The position numbers and the translations under genes are program-made. Below the pieces are notes generated by a model. That model worked only from the letters and a program-made list of their open reading frames with translations. It searched no databases and was not told where the DNA came from. A DNA stretch of 33,227 nt, from the NCBI GenBank assembly GCA_964489555.1, contig CAZAZF010000015.1:1-33227 (forward strand). Direction: 5' to 3'. Below are positions 1 through 7,864 of this stretch, in pieces (position 1 is the stretch's first letter; each line of letters starts with the position of its first letter). The stretch is from JAAZGD01 sp964489555 (lineage in GTDB: Bacteria; Bacillota; Clostridia; Peptostreptococcales; Anaerovoracaceae).

Positions 1-50
1 CGCTGATGATACTTGGTGGGAAGCTGCCTGGGAAAGTAGGTCGTCGCCGG
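1..50 (+). rRNA. rrf: 5S ribosomal RNA, 3' end (partial)
   Basis: The first 50 bases match the 3' part of a bacterial 5S rRNA: the segment with GGTGGGAAGCTGCC and the closing strand GTCGTCGCCGG are typical of 5S helices IV/V and helix I. The 5' two thirds lie outside the window. A T-run (51-57) follows directly, then tRNA genes, the usual arrangement at the end of an rRNA operon. The exact 3' end is estimated to within a few bases. Confidence 0.8.
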
Positions 51-62
51 TTTTTTTCGTAA

Positions 63-137
63 GGCCCTATGGTCAAGCGGTCAAGACACCGCCCTTTCAC
101 GGCGGTAACCCGGGTTCGATTCCCGGTAGGGTCACCA
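63..137 (+). tRNA. tRNA-Glu (TTC)
   Basis: Acceptor arms GGCCCTA (63-69) and TAGGGTC (127-133) pair, with one G-T, and CCA is encoded at 135-137. The anticodon stem CCGCC/GGCGG closes a 7-base loop CTTTCAC, giving anticodon TTC. The T-arm GGGTTCGATTCCC is standard. It lies just downstream of the 5S rRNA and probably shares that operon's transcript. Confidence 0.97.
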
Positions 138-148
138 ACTTTTTAAAT

Positions 149-231
149 GCGCGCATGGCGGAATTGGCAGACGCACTAGTCTTAGGAACTAGCGGGCGAC
201 CGTGGGGGTTCAAGTCCCTCTGCGCGCACCA
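149..231 (+). tRNA. tRNA-Leu (TAG)
   Basis: Acceptor arms GCGCGCA (149-155) and TGCGCGC (221-227) pair, and CCA is encoded at 229-231. The anticodon stem CTAGT/ACTAG holds the loop CTTAGGA, so the anticodon is TAG. A long variable arm follows the anticodon stem, as expected for a class II leucine tRNA. It is only 11 bases after tRNA-Glu, consistent with co-transcription. Confidence 0.97.
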
Positions 232-246
232 TGCGTTTTGTTCAAA

Positions 247-268
247 CAACCCCAGGGTTGTTTTTTTT
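247..268 (+). terminator. Rho-independent terminator after tRNA-Leu
   Basis: CAACC (247-251) pairs with GGTTG (256-260) around a short CCAG loop and is followed by eight T residues (261-268). It closes the 5S-tRNA-Glu-tRNA-Leu transcript. Confidence 0.85.
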
Positions 269-280
269 CGGAAAGAGGAA

Positions 281-309
281 TTGAAAAACCCTTCATTCAA
301 TGCTATGAT
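281..309 (+). promoter_or_regulatory. Sigma-A-type promoter of tRNA-Pro
   Basis: A -35 TTGAAA (281-286), a 17-base spacer and a -10 TATGAT (304-309) sit between the terminator of the preceding tRNA pair and tRNA-Pro at 340. The spacing is optimal, so tRNA-Pro is probably its own transcription unit. Confidence 0.75.
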
Positions 310-339
310 TTAGGAAGTTGAATAGCAGAATAAAGATAT

Positions 340-416
340 CGGGATGTGGCGCAGCTTGGTAGCGCGATTGCTTCGGGAGTAATAGGCCGCAGGTTCAAAT
401 CCTGTCATCCCGACCA
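340..416 (+). tRNA. tRNA-Pro (CGG)
   Basis: Acceptor arms CGGGATG (340-346) and CATCCCG (406-412) pair; CCA is encoded at 414-416. The anticodon stem ATTGC/GTAAT (one G-T) closes loop TTCGGGA, giving anticodon CGG. The T-arm is AGGTTCAAATCCT. The gene has its own promoter upstream and a strong hairpin terminator downstream. Confidence 0.95.
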
Positions 417-439
417 GAAGAATAGTAAGATTCCAATAC

Positions 440-470
440 AAAAAGCGGACCTTGACAGGGCCGCTTTTTG
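440..470. terminator. Bidirectional terminator between tRNA-Pro and the hyd operon
   Basis: AAAAAGCGG (440-448) pairs with CCGCTTTTT (461-469). The T-run ends the plus-strand tRNA-Pro transcript, and the A-run supplies a U-tract on the minus strand, so the same hairpin can end the hydrogenase operon whose last gene stops at 500. Confidence 0.85.
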
Positions 471-499
471 TATTTCAGGAGGGGATGTAAGCTATTGGG

Positions 500-1642
500 T
501 TAGTAGTGAACCATAATTACCAGTTTCCCCATGTTCTCCAGCTTTTTTTCTAACTGACTGACGATTATATGCCGAGGACGGATTCCGATTTGTTTAAAAA
601 TCAAGTCGGAATGGGCCTCATTCATGGATCTTCCGTGGAAAAGGTTAATTACATCAGCACGATGGATTAGCTTAGCCAATCGTTCCACCGGGGTAGCATC
701 GGTTAAAGTTTCCACTGGTTCGTCTAAGATGTTATATACTTGATTGAGCATCATTGCCCCCTCAGTGGTCATGTCAATGCCTTCAATCTCATATTCCGGC
801 GGGGCTCCAAATGCGGTTCCCGGTTTCTTATATTTCAATTCTTTTCCTAATTCTCTGGCCACAATATCTGCTGTGGTAGAGCCACATACCACATGCATTC
901 CCGGAGTCCTTATAAAACGATTTACAAACTCTGAATCTTTGGAACGGCCTTGAGGAGGACCTGTAACGATGGTCAATTGGGTGGCTTCACGACATTGTAG
1001 CATAGCCAAAGTGGTGTCATCTTGGCAACAGCCCCCGCAAAGATCCTTGGTCATTTGAAGGATTTTTTTCAATAAGGGAAGGGGCAGGGCATCTTGAATT
1101 TCGGTGATGTATTCCGCCACCCCTTTGGAATCAATACCGAAAAGATATCCGTTGCCCAAACCGGCTTGGGACACGCCGTCGGAAAACATTAAAAACCGGT
1201 CTCCTTTTTCTAATGTTCCGTAATATTCCCCTAAAACTTCGTAACCTGCCTTTATAAAGCGCTGGGATTCCAACGCAGTGGCTTTCCCGTCCTTGCGGAT
1301 TAGAATAGGCGAAGGAGATTCATAGGTATAAGCGCGAAAGCTTCCGTTTTGGAATACCTTAACGGCGGAGAAAGCGGCAAAGGGGATATTTTCCGTTCTG
1401 GCCCGATGCATGGAATTGGCTACCAAGGAACAGGCCTCTAAAAAAGAAAGGCTGGATGTGCAAAGCTCCGACAAACGACCTAAGCAAGTAAGGGCTGCGA
1501 TGTTGGCATAGATACCGCTTCCAACCCCATCACAAAGGAGCATGATGGTGTCCGTTTTACTTCGGAGGCATCTTGCGGCATCTCCACAAACCGGATGCCC
1601 CTCTTTACATTCCTGATAGATGGTACTTGCAAAATAATTCAC
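500..1642 (-). CDS. SpoIIE/PP2C-type serine phosphatase with an uncharacterised C-terminal domain
   Basis: A 380-residue soluble protein. The first ~215 residues read as a PPM/SpoIIE phosphatase: the metal-binding motif CDGVGSG (near residue 37), FSDGV (near 153) and the closing DDTT (near 208) are all present, so Mn-dependent phosphoserine/threonine hydrolysis is plausible. Residues ~220-380 form a second part that I do not recognise, with GSTTADIVARELGKEL, GIDMTTEGAMMLNQV and LFHGRSMNEAH as conspicuous stretches. It is the last gene of the rex-hyd operon; its ATG overlaps the stop of the upstream PAS hydrogenase gene by 4 bp, implying translational coupling and joint function. The protein substrate is unknown. 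An association of this phosphatase type with sensory [FeFe] hydrogenases is known from clostridial gene neighbourhoods; a signalling role is inference. Confidence 0.85.
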   Translation of the reverse strand: MNYFASTIYQECKEGHPVCGDAARCLRSKTDTIMLLCDGVGSGIYANIAALTCLGRLSELCTSSLSFLEACSLVANSMHRARTENIPFAAFSAVKVFQNGSFRAYTYESPSPILIRKDGKATALESQRFIKAGYEVLGEYYGTLEKGDRFLMFSDGVSQAGLGNGYLFGIDSKGVAEYITEIQDALPLPLLKKILQMTKDLCGGCCQDDTTLAMLQCREATQLTIVTGPPQGRSKDSEFVNRFIRTPGMHVVCGSTTADIVARELGKELKYKKPGTAFGAPPEYEIEGIDMTTEGAMMLNQVYNILDEPVETLTDATPVERLAKLIHRADVINLFHGRSMNEAHSDLIFKQIGIRPRHIIVSQLEKKLENMGKLVIMVHY

Positions 1643-3348
1643 TGATTTTCTCCTTGATCTGAAGTTCCGTCGTCATATAAGTCGATGAGTTTTTTTACCA
1701 TTTCTTCGTTTTGTGCCGTGCTATTTCCCAAGTAATGGGCCATTTCTTGGGAGAAGCGTATTTGATGATCCAATAATTCCTTGGCCTGTTGTAAGGTTTG
1801 CCTCTTTATGATATCCAACTGGGATGCATCAAATTTAATTTGGGATATATTGGTGTATACCCCCACATACTGTTTTTCGTCGGGTACCACATACAGAACT
1901 TCATGATACTTTTTCCCGTATTTGCTCTTAATGGATTCTCTGCGGTCTGCCTCCCCTGCAGCTATTTTCTCGAAGCCTTCCGAATCCACTAGATAAGAAA
2001 TCCTTCTTCCCAGCACATCGTTGTTGCAGAGAAACAGATTCTGGAAGGCTTGGTTCATGTGAATGATGTTTAAATCTTTATCTAAAATCACCACGCCATT
2101 GGGACTCATTTCAATAATTTTATCTGTTTTTTGTTGAGCGATTCTACGCATATAGGGAATGCACATTTCCGGTTCCGCCAACCCTCTAATAACGGCAATG
2201 GCTTTGTCCCTGCAAGAATCATAACCGCAGGCCCCGCAGTTCAGCCGCATCTCAGGGTTGGTTTTTCCCGTTCTTTCATAGACCTTTTGAATGGATTCCT
2301 CTGTAATTTCCACGTCTTCTTCCGGCGGCTGCAGGCGGAATGAGGCTTTGAAATCCATAAGAGGTTTTGGCGTAGCAGGTATGATTTCTGCTTGTTGAGC
2401 ATACTCAAGTACATGACGTTTTCGTTGATAAACGCTTTCTTGGTTATCATGAGAGAAGCAGGGTCCGTTGATACAACCCTCCGGGCAAAACATGGGCTCA
2501 ACCATTTGATATCCCCATTCCTTGGAAGGAATTTCGAAAAGTGCCTTAAGGTTGTCTGCTCCACTTATGTGGAGAATTTCCGGTTCTGTACTATCTGCGC
2601 TGATTCCACAGGTGCGTAGCATTCCTCCTTGCACCGGAAACATTCGGGCATTTTTCAAATCACCGTAGCTTTCAAAGCCACTTTCCGGGCAATCTTCGAG
2701 TCGAATATTTTCTTGATCCATCCATTCTATCAACTCTTCAAAAGTGAGAACTGCATCAATAGCATCCAAATTTTCCGGACGTAAGGCTTCTTGTTTTTTT
2801 CCTGCGCAAGGACCTATAAATACTACCTTGGAGCCAGGGTACCTTTCTTTAAGCATCCTTCCGTGAAGGACCATGGGAGAGGTAACAGGAATCATTTTTT
2901 CCAGGTATTCCGGTTGATATTTTTCGATGTAGTTTACTACTACAGGGCAGGCGGTACATATGGTGGAATTCTCCTTGTGTTCCATTGATTTGATGCTGAC
3001 TTGCTCTGCGCCTTCCGCTGTTTCAGAAACATGATGAAATCCCAGAAGTCGGAGAGCAGAGGCCAGTCTTTTGGCTTGCCAACCGCTAAATAGGGCAGCA
3101 AAAGAGGGGGCTACCGATGCAATGACTGACTCTTCATTTCTCAACATGGCTATTACCTCTGACAGTTCGGAAACAGAGGTTTTGGCTTCCTTGGGACAGA
3201 CCCGAACGCAAGTCCCGCAGTGAATGCAAAGATCGTCCACGATGTGAGCTTGGGCGTCGGAAATCATAATGGCTTTTACTGGACAAGCCCGTACACATCG
3301 ATAGCAGTCTTGACAATTTTCACCAATGGTTTGAATTACATTTTTCAT
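1639..3348 (-). CDS. Sensory-type [FeFe] hydrogenase with PAS domain (HydS-like)
   Basis: About 569 residues from the ATG at 3348, which has an AGGAAAGGAAAG ribosome binding site; an upstream in-frame start at 3432 would run through an intergenic hairpin and is less likely. Order of domains: two 4Fe-4S motifs (CQDCYRCVRACP, CIHCGTCVRVCP; residues ~12-55), an H-cluster domain (~70-365), a CGACGYDSC iron-sulfur segment, a PAS domain (~420-520) and a C-terminal helical region. H-cluster motifs are non-canonical: CTACP in place of TSCCP, GPCAGKK, and MFCPEGCINGPC. The four cluster-ligating cysteines remain, but the proton-relay cysteine position is alanine, as described for the sensory HydS of Thermotoga maritima. 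Slow catalysis with a role in H2 or redox sensing is therefore likely. It sits between hydA and a phosphatase gene that it overlaps by 4 bp. Confidence 0.85.
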   Translation of the reverse strand: MKNVIQTIGENCQDCYRCVRACPVKAIMISDAQAHIVDDLCIHCGTCVRVCPKEAKTSVSELSEVIAMLRNEESVIASVAPSFAALFSGWQAKRLASALRLLGFHHVSETAEGAEQVSIKSMEHKENSTICTACPVVVNYIEKYQPEYLEKMIPVTSPMVLHGRMLKERYPGSKVVFIGPCAGKKQEALRPENLDAIDAVLTFEELIEWMDQENIRLEDCPESGFESYGDLKNARMFPVQGGMLRTCGISADSTEPEILHISGADNLKALFEIPSKEWGYQMVEPMFCPEGCINGPCFSHDNQESVYQRKRHVLEYAQQAEIIPATPKPLMDFKASFRLQPPEEDVEITEESIQKVYERTGKTNPEMRLNCGACGYDSCRDKAIAVIRGLAEPEMCIPYMRRIAQQKTDKIIEMSPNGVVILDKDLNIIHMNQAFQNLFLCNNDVLGRRISYLVDSEGFEKIAAGEADRRESIKSKYGKKYHEVLYVVPDEKQYVGVYTNISQIKFDASQLDIIKRQTLQQAKELLDHQIRFSQEMAHYLGNSTAQNEEMVKKLIDLYDDGTSDQGENQ

Positions 3349-3398
3349 GAGGAAATCTTTCCTTTCCTTTGATGAGTTTTTTCGTCTGAATGGACCGA

Positions 3399-3425
3399 TT
3401 CCCGCATCGAAAACCGATGCGGGAA
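3399..3425. other. Intercistronic stem-loop between hydA and the sensory hydrogenase gene
   Basis: An 11-bp perfect stem, TTCCCGCATCG (3399-3409) with CGATGCGGGAA (3415-3425), loop of 5. No U-tract follows on either strand, so it is not a classical terminator. It lies in the 98-bp gap after hydA and could act as an mRNA processing or stability element that separates expression of catalytic and sensory genes. Confidence 0.7.
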
Positions 3426-3446
3426 AGCCCAAATGAGTAATGAATA

Positions 3447-5435
3447 TTAAGAGAGATATTTGCTAATTTCTTCGATGGCCATGTCAGGGGAGCATCGCTC
3501 CAATACATTTCCGTTGATGGTAATCACCGGCCCTCGTTTGCACCTTTCAGTGCAGAAGGTGGCTTTTAATCGGGCTTGGTCTTCGACGCCATGTTCTTGG
3601 AGGTGATGTACCACCTGCTTGTAGAGTTCTTGGGCTCCTCTTAAATAGCAACTGGTTCCGAAACAAACGGTAATATCCAATAGGGGCTTGTCTGAAGAGG
3701 GAGCACTAAGTTCCACCTCCTCGTGTTCAATTCTCTTCCGGTTGCTGTAAGTTGTGTGAAGCAAGTGATGTGCGTCCTGTTGCGATAGTTGTTCGTCATA
3801 CAATTTGGTGATATATGGATTTTCTTCCGCGGAATGGAATTGCATCATTTTGTCAGAATCATAGATTCCTTTAGCCCGGTGTTTTTTCACATCTTGATCA
3901 AGATCGATGGGTTGTCCTCCTCCGTTGATACACCCTCCGCAACAAGCCATAACTTCAATTAGATCATAATGAGCCGTTCCGTTTCGTATTTTGTCTAAAA
4001 GCTTCCGAGCATTGGCCAGTCCGCTGACAACAGCCAGCTTTAGTTGCACATTTCCGATAGAGATGTCCATTTCTTTGAACCCTTCTTCTGCTCGAAGAGA
4101 GGACAGGTCCAAAGCGGCGGATGTGGCGCCTAGCTGGGAAGCAGCATATCTTAATACGGCTTCCGATACGCCTCCTGAGACTCCAAACAAAACCCCGGCA
4201 CCTGTTTTAAATCCGAAGGGAAGATCAAAAGAACCGGGATCAAGTAGATCAAATCGGATTCCTTGCTCTTTCATCATCAGGGAAAGCTCGCGGGTGGTAA
4301 GTACATGATCTACATCCGGATTGTTTTCTTGTGAAAACTCCGGCCGTTTGGCTTCGAACTTTTTGGCGGTACAGGGCATGACGGAAACTACCACCAAGTC
4401 TTCTCGGGCAATCCCCATCTCTTCTGTCAGCAGGTCTTTGCACAAGGATCCAAACATTTGCTGAGGGGATCGGCAGCTGGAGAGATTCTCTAGAAGATCC
4501 GGATAATATTGCTCTGCAAATTTTACCCAAGCAGGGCAACAGGAGGTAAACTGAGGAAGGTTCTGATTGTCATGATATCTTCGCAAAAATTCATTCCCTT
4601 CTTCGATGACGGTTAAGTCTGCGGTGAAGGAGGTATCAAACACCTTGTCAAACCCCATCATACGAAGGGCTGTTACGATTTGCCCTGTTTTTGTAACGCC
4701 AGGCTCGTAACCAAAATACTCTCCTAAGGCTACTCGGACGGCCGGTGCAATTTGAACCACCACTGTTTTGGAAGGATCATGAAGAGCCGCCCATACCGGG
4801 TTGATTTCGTACTTGGGATAAAGTGCGCCGGTAGGGCATACCTTGATGCATTGACCACATTGAACGCATTCTACTTCTCCCAATTTTTTGTTAAAACAGG
4901 CGACTACCGTAGAATCGGCACCACGATTGGCAAAGTCCAGAACTCCTACAGACTGTATTTCATTGCAGACTCTGACACAATCTCCACACAGCACGCATTT
5001 GCTGGGGTCTCGGATGATTCCGTCTGCCGATTGATCTATGGTGGCAGGGGCGTGAACTTTTTTAAAGCGTACCTTTTCTACACCAAGCTGAATGGCGATG
5101 TTTCGCAAACGGCAATCGTCGCTACGAGGGCATGTGGCACAATTTTCTTCGTGATTTGCCAACATTAGCTCCACAATCATTTTTCGAAGTGAGCGGATTT
5201 GATTGGTGTTGGTGTGTACTACCATCCCCGCAGTAATGGGAGTAGAACAGGCAGGAACCAAGCCCTGGCCCTCTACTTCAACCATACACATACGGCAAGC
5301 CCCATATACACTGATTTCCGAATGATAACAGAAAGTTGGGAGTTCGATGTTTGCTTTCCGAATGAGATCCAGGAGATTTCGCTCTTCTCCGATGGGAACA
5401 TGGCAGTTGTCAATGATGGCATGATTGGTTTTCAT
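3447..5435 (-). CDS. hydA: NADH-dependent [FeFe] hydrogenase catalytic subunit HydA
   Basis: Catalyses reversible H2 formation at the H-cluster, fed by HydBC from NADH and probably ferredoxin. From the ATG at 5435 (GGAG eight bases upstream) it has 662 residues; an alternative ATG at 5447 has its Shine-Dalgarno abutting the codon. Domains in order: N-terminal plant-type 2Fe-2S (CYHSEISVYGACRMC), a His-ligated 4Fe-4S region (CATCPRSDDC), two 4Fe-4S motifs (CVLCGDCVRVC, CVQCGQCIKVC), then the H-cluster with complete L1 TSCCPAWVKF, L2 MPCTAKKFEA and L3 EVMACCGGCINGGGQP. A C-terminal thioredoxin-like 2Fe-2S domain (CFGTSC and CTERC) matches HydA of trimeric, electron-bifurcating or NADH-dependent enzymes. 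It follows hydB by 21 bp. Whether this enzyme bifurcates cannot be read from sequence alone. Confidence 0.96.
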   Translation of the reverse strand: MKTNHAIIDNCHVPIGEERNLLDLIRKANIELPTFCYHSEISVYGACRMCMVEVEGQGLVPACSTPITAGMVVHTNTNQIRSLRKMIVELMLANHEENCATCPRSDDCRLRNIAIQLGVEKVRFKKVHAPATIDQSADGIIRDPSKCVLCGDCVRVCNEIQSVGVLDFANRGADSTVVACFNKKLGEVECVQCGQCIKVCPTGALYPKYEINPVWAALHDPSKTVVVQIAPAVRVALGEYFGYEPGVTKTGQIVTALRMMGFDKVFDTSFTADLTVIEEGNEFLRRYHDNQNLPQFTSCCPAWVKFAEQYYPDLLENLSSCRSPQQMFGSLCKDLLTEEMGIAREDLVVVSVMPCTAKKFEAKRPEFSQENNPDVDHVLTTRELSLMMKEQGIRFDLLDPGSFDLPFGFKTGAGVLFGVSGGVSEAVLRYAASQLGATSAALDLSSLRAEEGFKEMDISIGNVQLKLAVVSGLANARKLLDKIRNGTAHYDLIEVMACCGGCINGGGQPIDLDQDVKKHRAKGIYDSDKMMQFHSAEENPYITKLYDEQLSQQDAHHLLHTTYSNRKRIEHEEVELSAPSSDKPLLDITVCFGTSCYLRGAQELYKQVVHHLQEHGVEDQARLKATFCTERCKRGPVITINGNVLERCSPDMAIEEISKYLS

Positions 5436-5456
5436 ATTCTTCTCCATTTCCTTATT

Positions 5457-7340
5457 CTAACCTAGTACTACTGCATGGAATTTGCAAGCATCCACGCAGG
5501 CTCCGCACTGAATACAACTTTCCGTATCGATTATGTAGGGCACCCCTTTTTCTCCCGTGATGGCATCCACAGGACATTTTTTCCCACACAAGCCACAGCT
5601 TTTACATAGTTCCGGTACAATTCTATATGATAGGAAGGCTTTGCAAACACCTGCCGGACATCGATGGTGCAGTACATGCTCTTCGTATTCTTTTCGAAAG
5701 TATTTCAAAGTAGATAGAATGGGATTTGGTGCCGTTTTTCCCAGGCCACACAGAGAACCGATTTTTACGGTATGCGCCAATTCTTCCAAGAGGGGCAGCG
5801 TGTCTTCTGTGGCTTCTCCTTGAATGATGTCGTCCAGCAAATTCAGCATTTGTCGTGTTCCTTCCCGACAAACCACGCATTTTCCGCAGGATTCGTTTTG
5901 TGTAAACTGCATAAAGAATCGCGCAATTTGTACCATACAGGTTTGTTGGTTCATCACTACCAAGCCTCCTGAACCAACCATGGCTCCGATGGAGGTGAGG
6001 GTTTCATAGTCCAAGGGCATATCCAAATGTTCTTGGGTGAGACAACCTCCGGAAGGCCCTCCGATCTGAACTGCTTTGAAATCTGCGCCTACATTGTTCC
6101 CATCATTGTCGATGACTCCACCGCCGATTCCCACAACGATTTCTCGAAGTGTGGAGCCAAAGGGCACCTCGATTAAGCCGGTATGAGCTACATTTCCGGT
6201 TAGGGCAAAGGTTTTCGTTCCTTTGGATCCGGAAGTGCCCATTGTGGCATAGTTCTCCGGGCCCATGGCTAGAATGACAGGTACAGAAGCCAGTGTTTCC
6301 ACATTGTTGATTACCGTAGGTTTTCCGAAGAGTCCGCTTTGCGCAGGGAAGGGAGGTTTGGGTTTGGGCATTCCTCGTCGTCCTTCCATGGAGGCGATAA
6401 GCGCGGTTTCTTCGCCACAGACAAAGGCGCCGGCGCCTTCCATGATGTGGATATCAAAATCCATGGAAGAACCAAAAATATTTTTCCCTAATATTCCGTT
6501 TTGTCTGGCGTGTTCCAACGCAGTTTGCAGCCTTTCCACGGCGAGAGGGTACTCTGTTCGAACATAAATATATCCCTCAGTGCCGCCTATGGCTTTGGCT
6601 GCCACAATCATGCCTTCAATCACGCAGTGAGGATTGCCTTCCATGATGCATCGGTCCATAAAAGCCCCGGGGTCTCCTTCATCACCGTTGCAAATTACAT
6701 ACTTTACCTCACTTTTTTGGATACGAGTTAAATTCCATTTCTTGCCGGTGGGGAACCCGCCGCCGCCGCGTCCTCGTAGGCCGGAATCCAACATGGATTG
6801 ACAAATTTCTTCTTGGGTCATAGATAAGACCGCTTTCTCTGCGCTTTCATAACCTCCGTTGGCAATGTACTCATCAATGTCTTCGGCATCGATGAAACCG
6901 CACAACTTCAGAGCGGTTCGTTGTTGCCTGCTGTAAAAAGGAATTTGGTGCATATCGCTGACGCCCTGATCTTCTTCATCTCGATAAAGCAATCGATCCA
7001 CTACTTCTCCGCCTACTAAAGTCTTATCGATAATTTCTTCTACATCTTCTTCCCGTACCTTTACATATAGCACTTCTTGGGGGAAGATGGTCACCAAAGG
7101 GCCCATTTGGCAAAAACCTTGACATCCACTTTTCACCATATAATAATCAGCTGGTTCTTTGGCTACCGCAACCGCAGCAGACAGCCCTTTTTCTTTTAAG
7201 ATTCGATGAAAGGTATCGATGATTTCACCAGCCCCGTTGGCCATACAGCCCGTTCCTCCGCAGATTACAATGCGAGCATTGTATTGTTCCATTACTTCCC
7301 GAAACTGTTTTTGGTGATTCACTAAATCAATTTTGTTCAT
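5457..7340 (-). CDS. hydB: NADH-binding hydrogenase subunit HydB (NuoF-like)
   Basis: A 627-residue diaphorase subunit that oxidises or reduces NAD(H) through FMN and passes electrons to HydA. An N-terminal thioredoxin-like 2Fe-2S domain (residues ~20-110) is followed by the NuoF core with the FMN/NADH glycine-rich motif GLRGRGGGGFPTGKKW, GAFVCGEETALIASMEGRRG, and the 4Fe-4S signature CGKCVVCREG. Two ferredoxin-type clusters end the protein (CKSCGLCGKKCP, CIQCGACVDACK). This architecture is that of HydB in trimeric HydABC complexes. Its ATG has AAGGAGG upstream and overlaps the end of hydC by 14 bp, which points to coupled translation and stoichiometric assembly. Confidence 0.96.
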   Translation of the reverse strand: MNKIDLVNHQKQFREVMEQYNARIVICGGTGCMANGAGEIIDTFHRILKEKGLSAAVAVAKEPADYYMVKSGCQGFCQMGPLVTIFPQEVLYVKVREEDVEEIIDKTLVGGEVVDRLLYRDEEDQGVSDMHQIPFYSRQQRTALKLCGFIDAEDIDEYIANGGYESAEKAVLSMTQEEICQSMLDSGLRGRGGGGFPTGKKWNLTRIQKSEVKYVICNGDEGDPGAFMDRCIMEGNPHCVIEGMIVAAKAIGGTEGYIYVRTEYPLAVERLQTALEHARQNGILGKNIFGSSMDFDIHIMEGAGAFVCGEETALIASMEGRRGMPKPKPPFPAQSGLFGKPTVINNVETLASVPVILAMGPENYATMGTSGSKGTKTFALTGNVAHTGLIEVPFGSTLREIVVGIGGGVIDNDGNNVGADFKAVQIGGPSGGCLTQEHLDMPLDYETLTSIGAMVGSGGLVVMNQQTCMVQIARFFMQFTQNESCGKCVVCREGTRQMLNLLDDIIQGEATEDTLPLLEELAHTVKIGSLCGLGKTAPNPILSTLKYFRKEYEEHVLHHRCPAGVCKAFLSYRIVPELCKSCGLCGKKCPVDAITGEKGVPYIIDTESCIQCGACVDACKFHAVVLG

Positions 7341-7830
7341 TTTTCTCCGCCTCCTTGATACCGTTAATCAACGCCAGGGTGTTTTCTGCTGTCATCAGGC
7401 CGTGAACCTTGTCATTAATGACTAAAACAGGAGCCAAACCACATGCCCCAAGGCATGCCACCGTTTCTAAAGTGAACAGGCCGTCATCGGTGGTCTTTTT
7501 GTTCTTGTGCAGGCCCAGTTCTTTTTCAATGACATCCAGAAGTAAATCCGATTTTTTCACATGGCAAGCGGTACCGTCACAAACCTTGATGATGTATTTG
7601 CCTTTGGGCTCCAGGGTGAAGTGGGAATAAAAGGTAGCCACCCCGTATACGGTGGAGGAAGAAATGCCAAGGGCTGTGGAAACGAAGGTCATAATATCTT
7701 CCGGCAAATAGCTGTACTGTTCTTGAATATCTTGTAAAATGGGGATTAACTTGTTGGGATTTTTTTCATAGCGGTCCAGGATTTCACAGACCGTATCAAA
7801 ATTTCTGATGGGTTGCTCATTCATAACCAA
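7327..7830 (-). CDS. hydC: Hydrogenase subunit HydC (NuoE-like, 2Fe-2S)
   Basis: A 167-residue thioredoxin-like 2Fe-2S protein of the NuoE family that completes the HydABC complex. The cluster ligands appear as CDGTACH and CLGACGLAP, and the YGVATFYSHF segment is typical of NuoE. The frame opens with TTG at 7830, seven bases after GGAGG (good spacing); an ATG two codons later (7824) is a possible alternative, 13 bases away. It begins 34 bp after rex and overlaps hydB by 14 bp, so it belongs to the same operon. Confidence 0.94.
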   Translation of the reverse strand: MVMNEQPIRNFDTVCEILDRYEKNPNKLIPILQDIQEQYSYLPEDIMTFVSTALGISSSTVYGVATFYSHFTLEPKGKYIIKVCDGTACHVKKSDLLLDVIEKELGLHKNKKTTDDGLFTLETVACLGACGLAPVLVINDKVHGLMTAENTLALINGIKEAEKNEQN

Positions 7831-7864
7831 TGGGTCACCTCCGAATAATTAATGATGATAGCGA

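Noticed and set aside
3349..3432. Upstream start for the sensory hydrogenase
   Set aside because: The extra residues match no ferredoxin N-terminus and cover the intergenic hairpin; the ATG at 3348 has a better ribosome binding site.
4752..5168. 138-residue plus-strand frame inside hydA
   Set aside because: Antisense shadow of a strongly conserved hydrogenase domain without its own ribosome binding site or recognisable domain.
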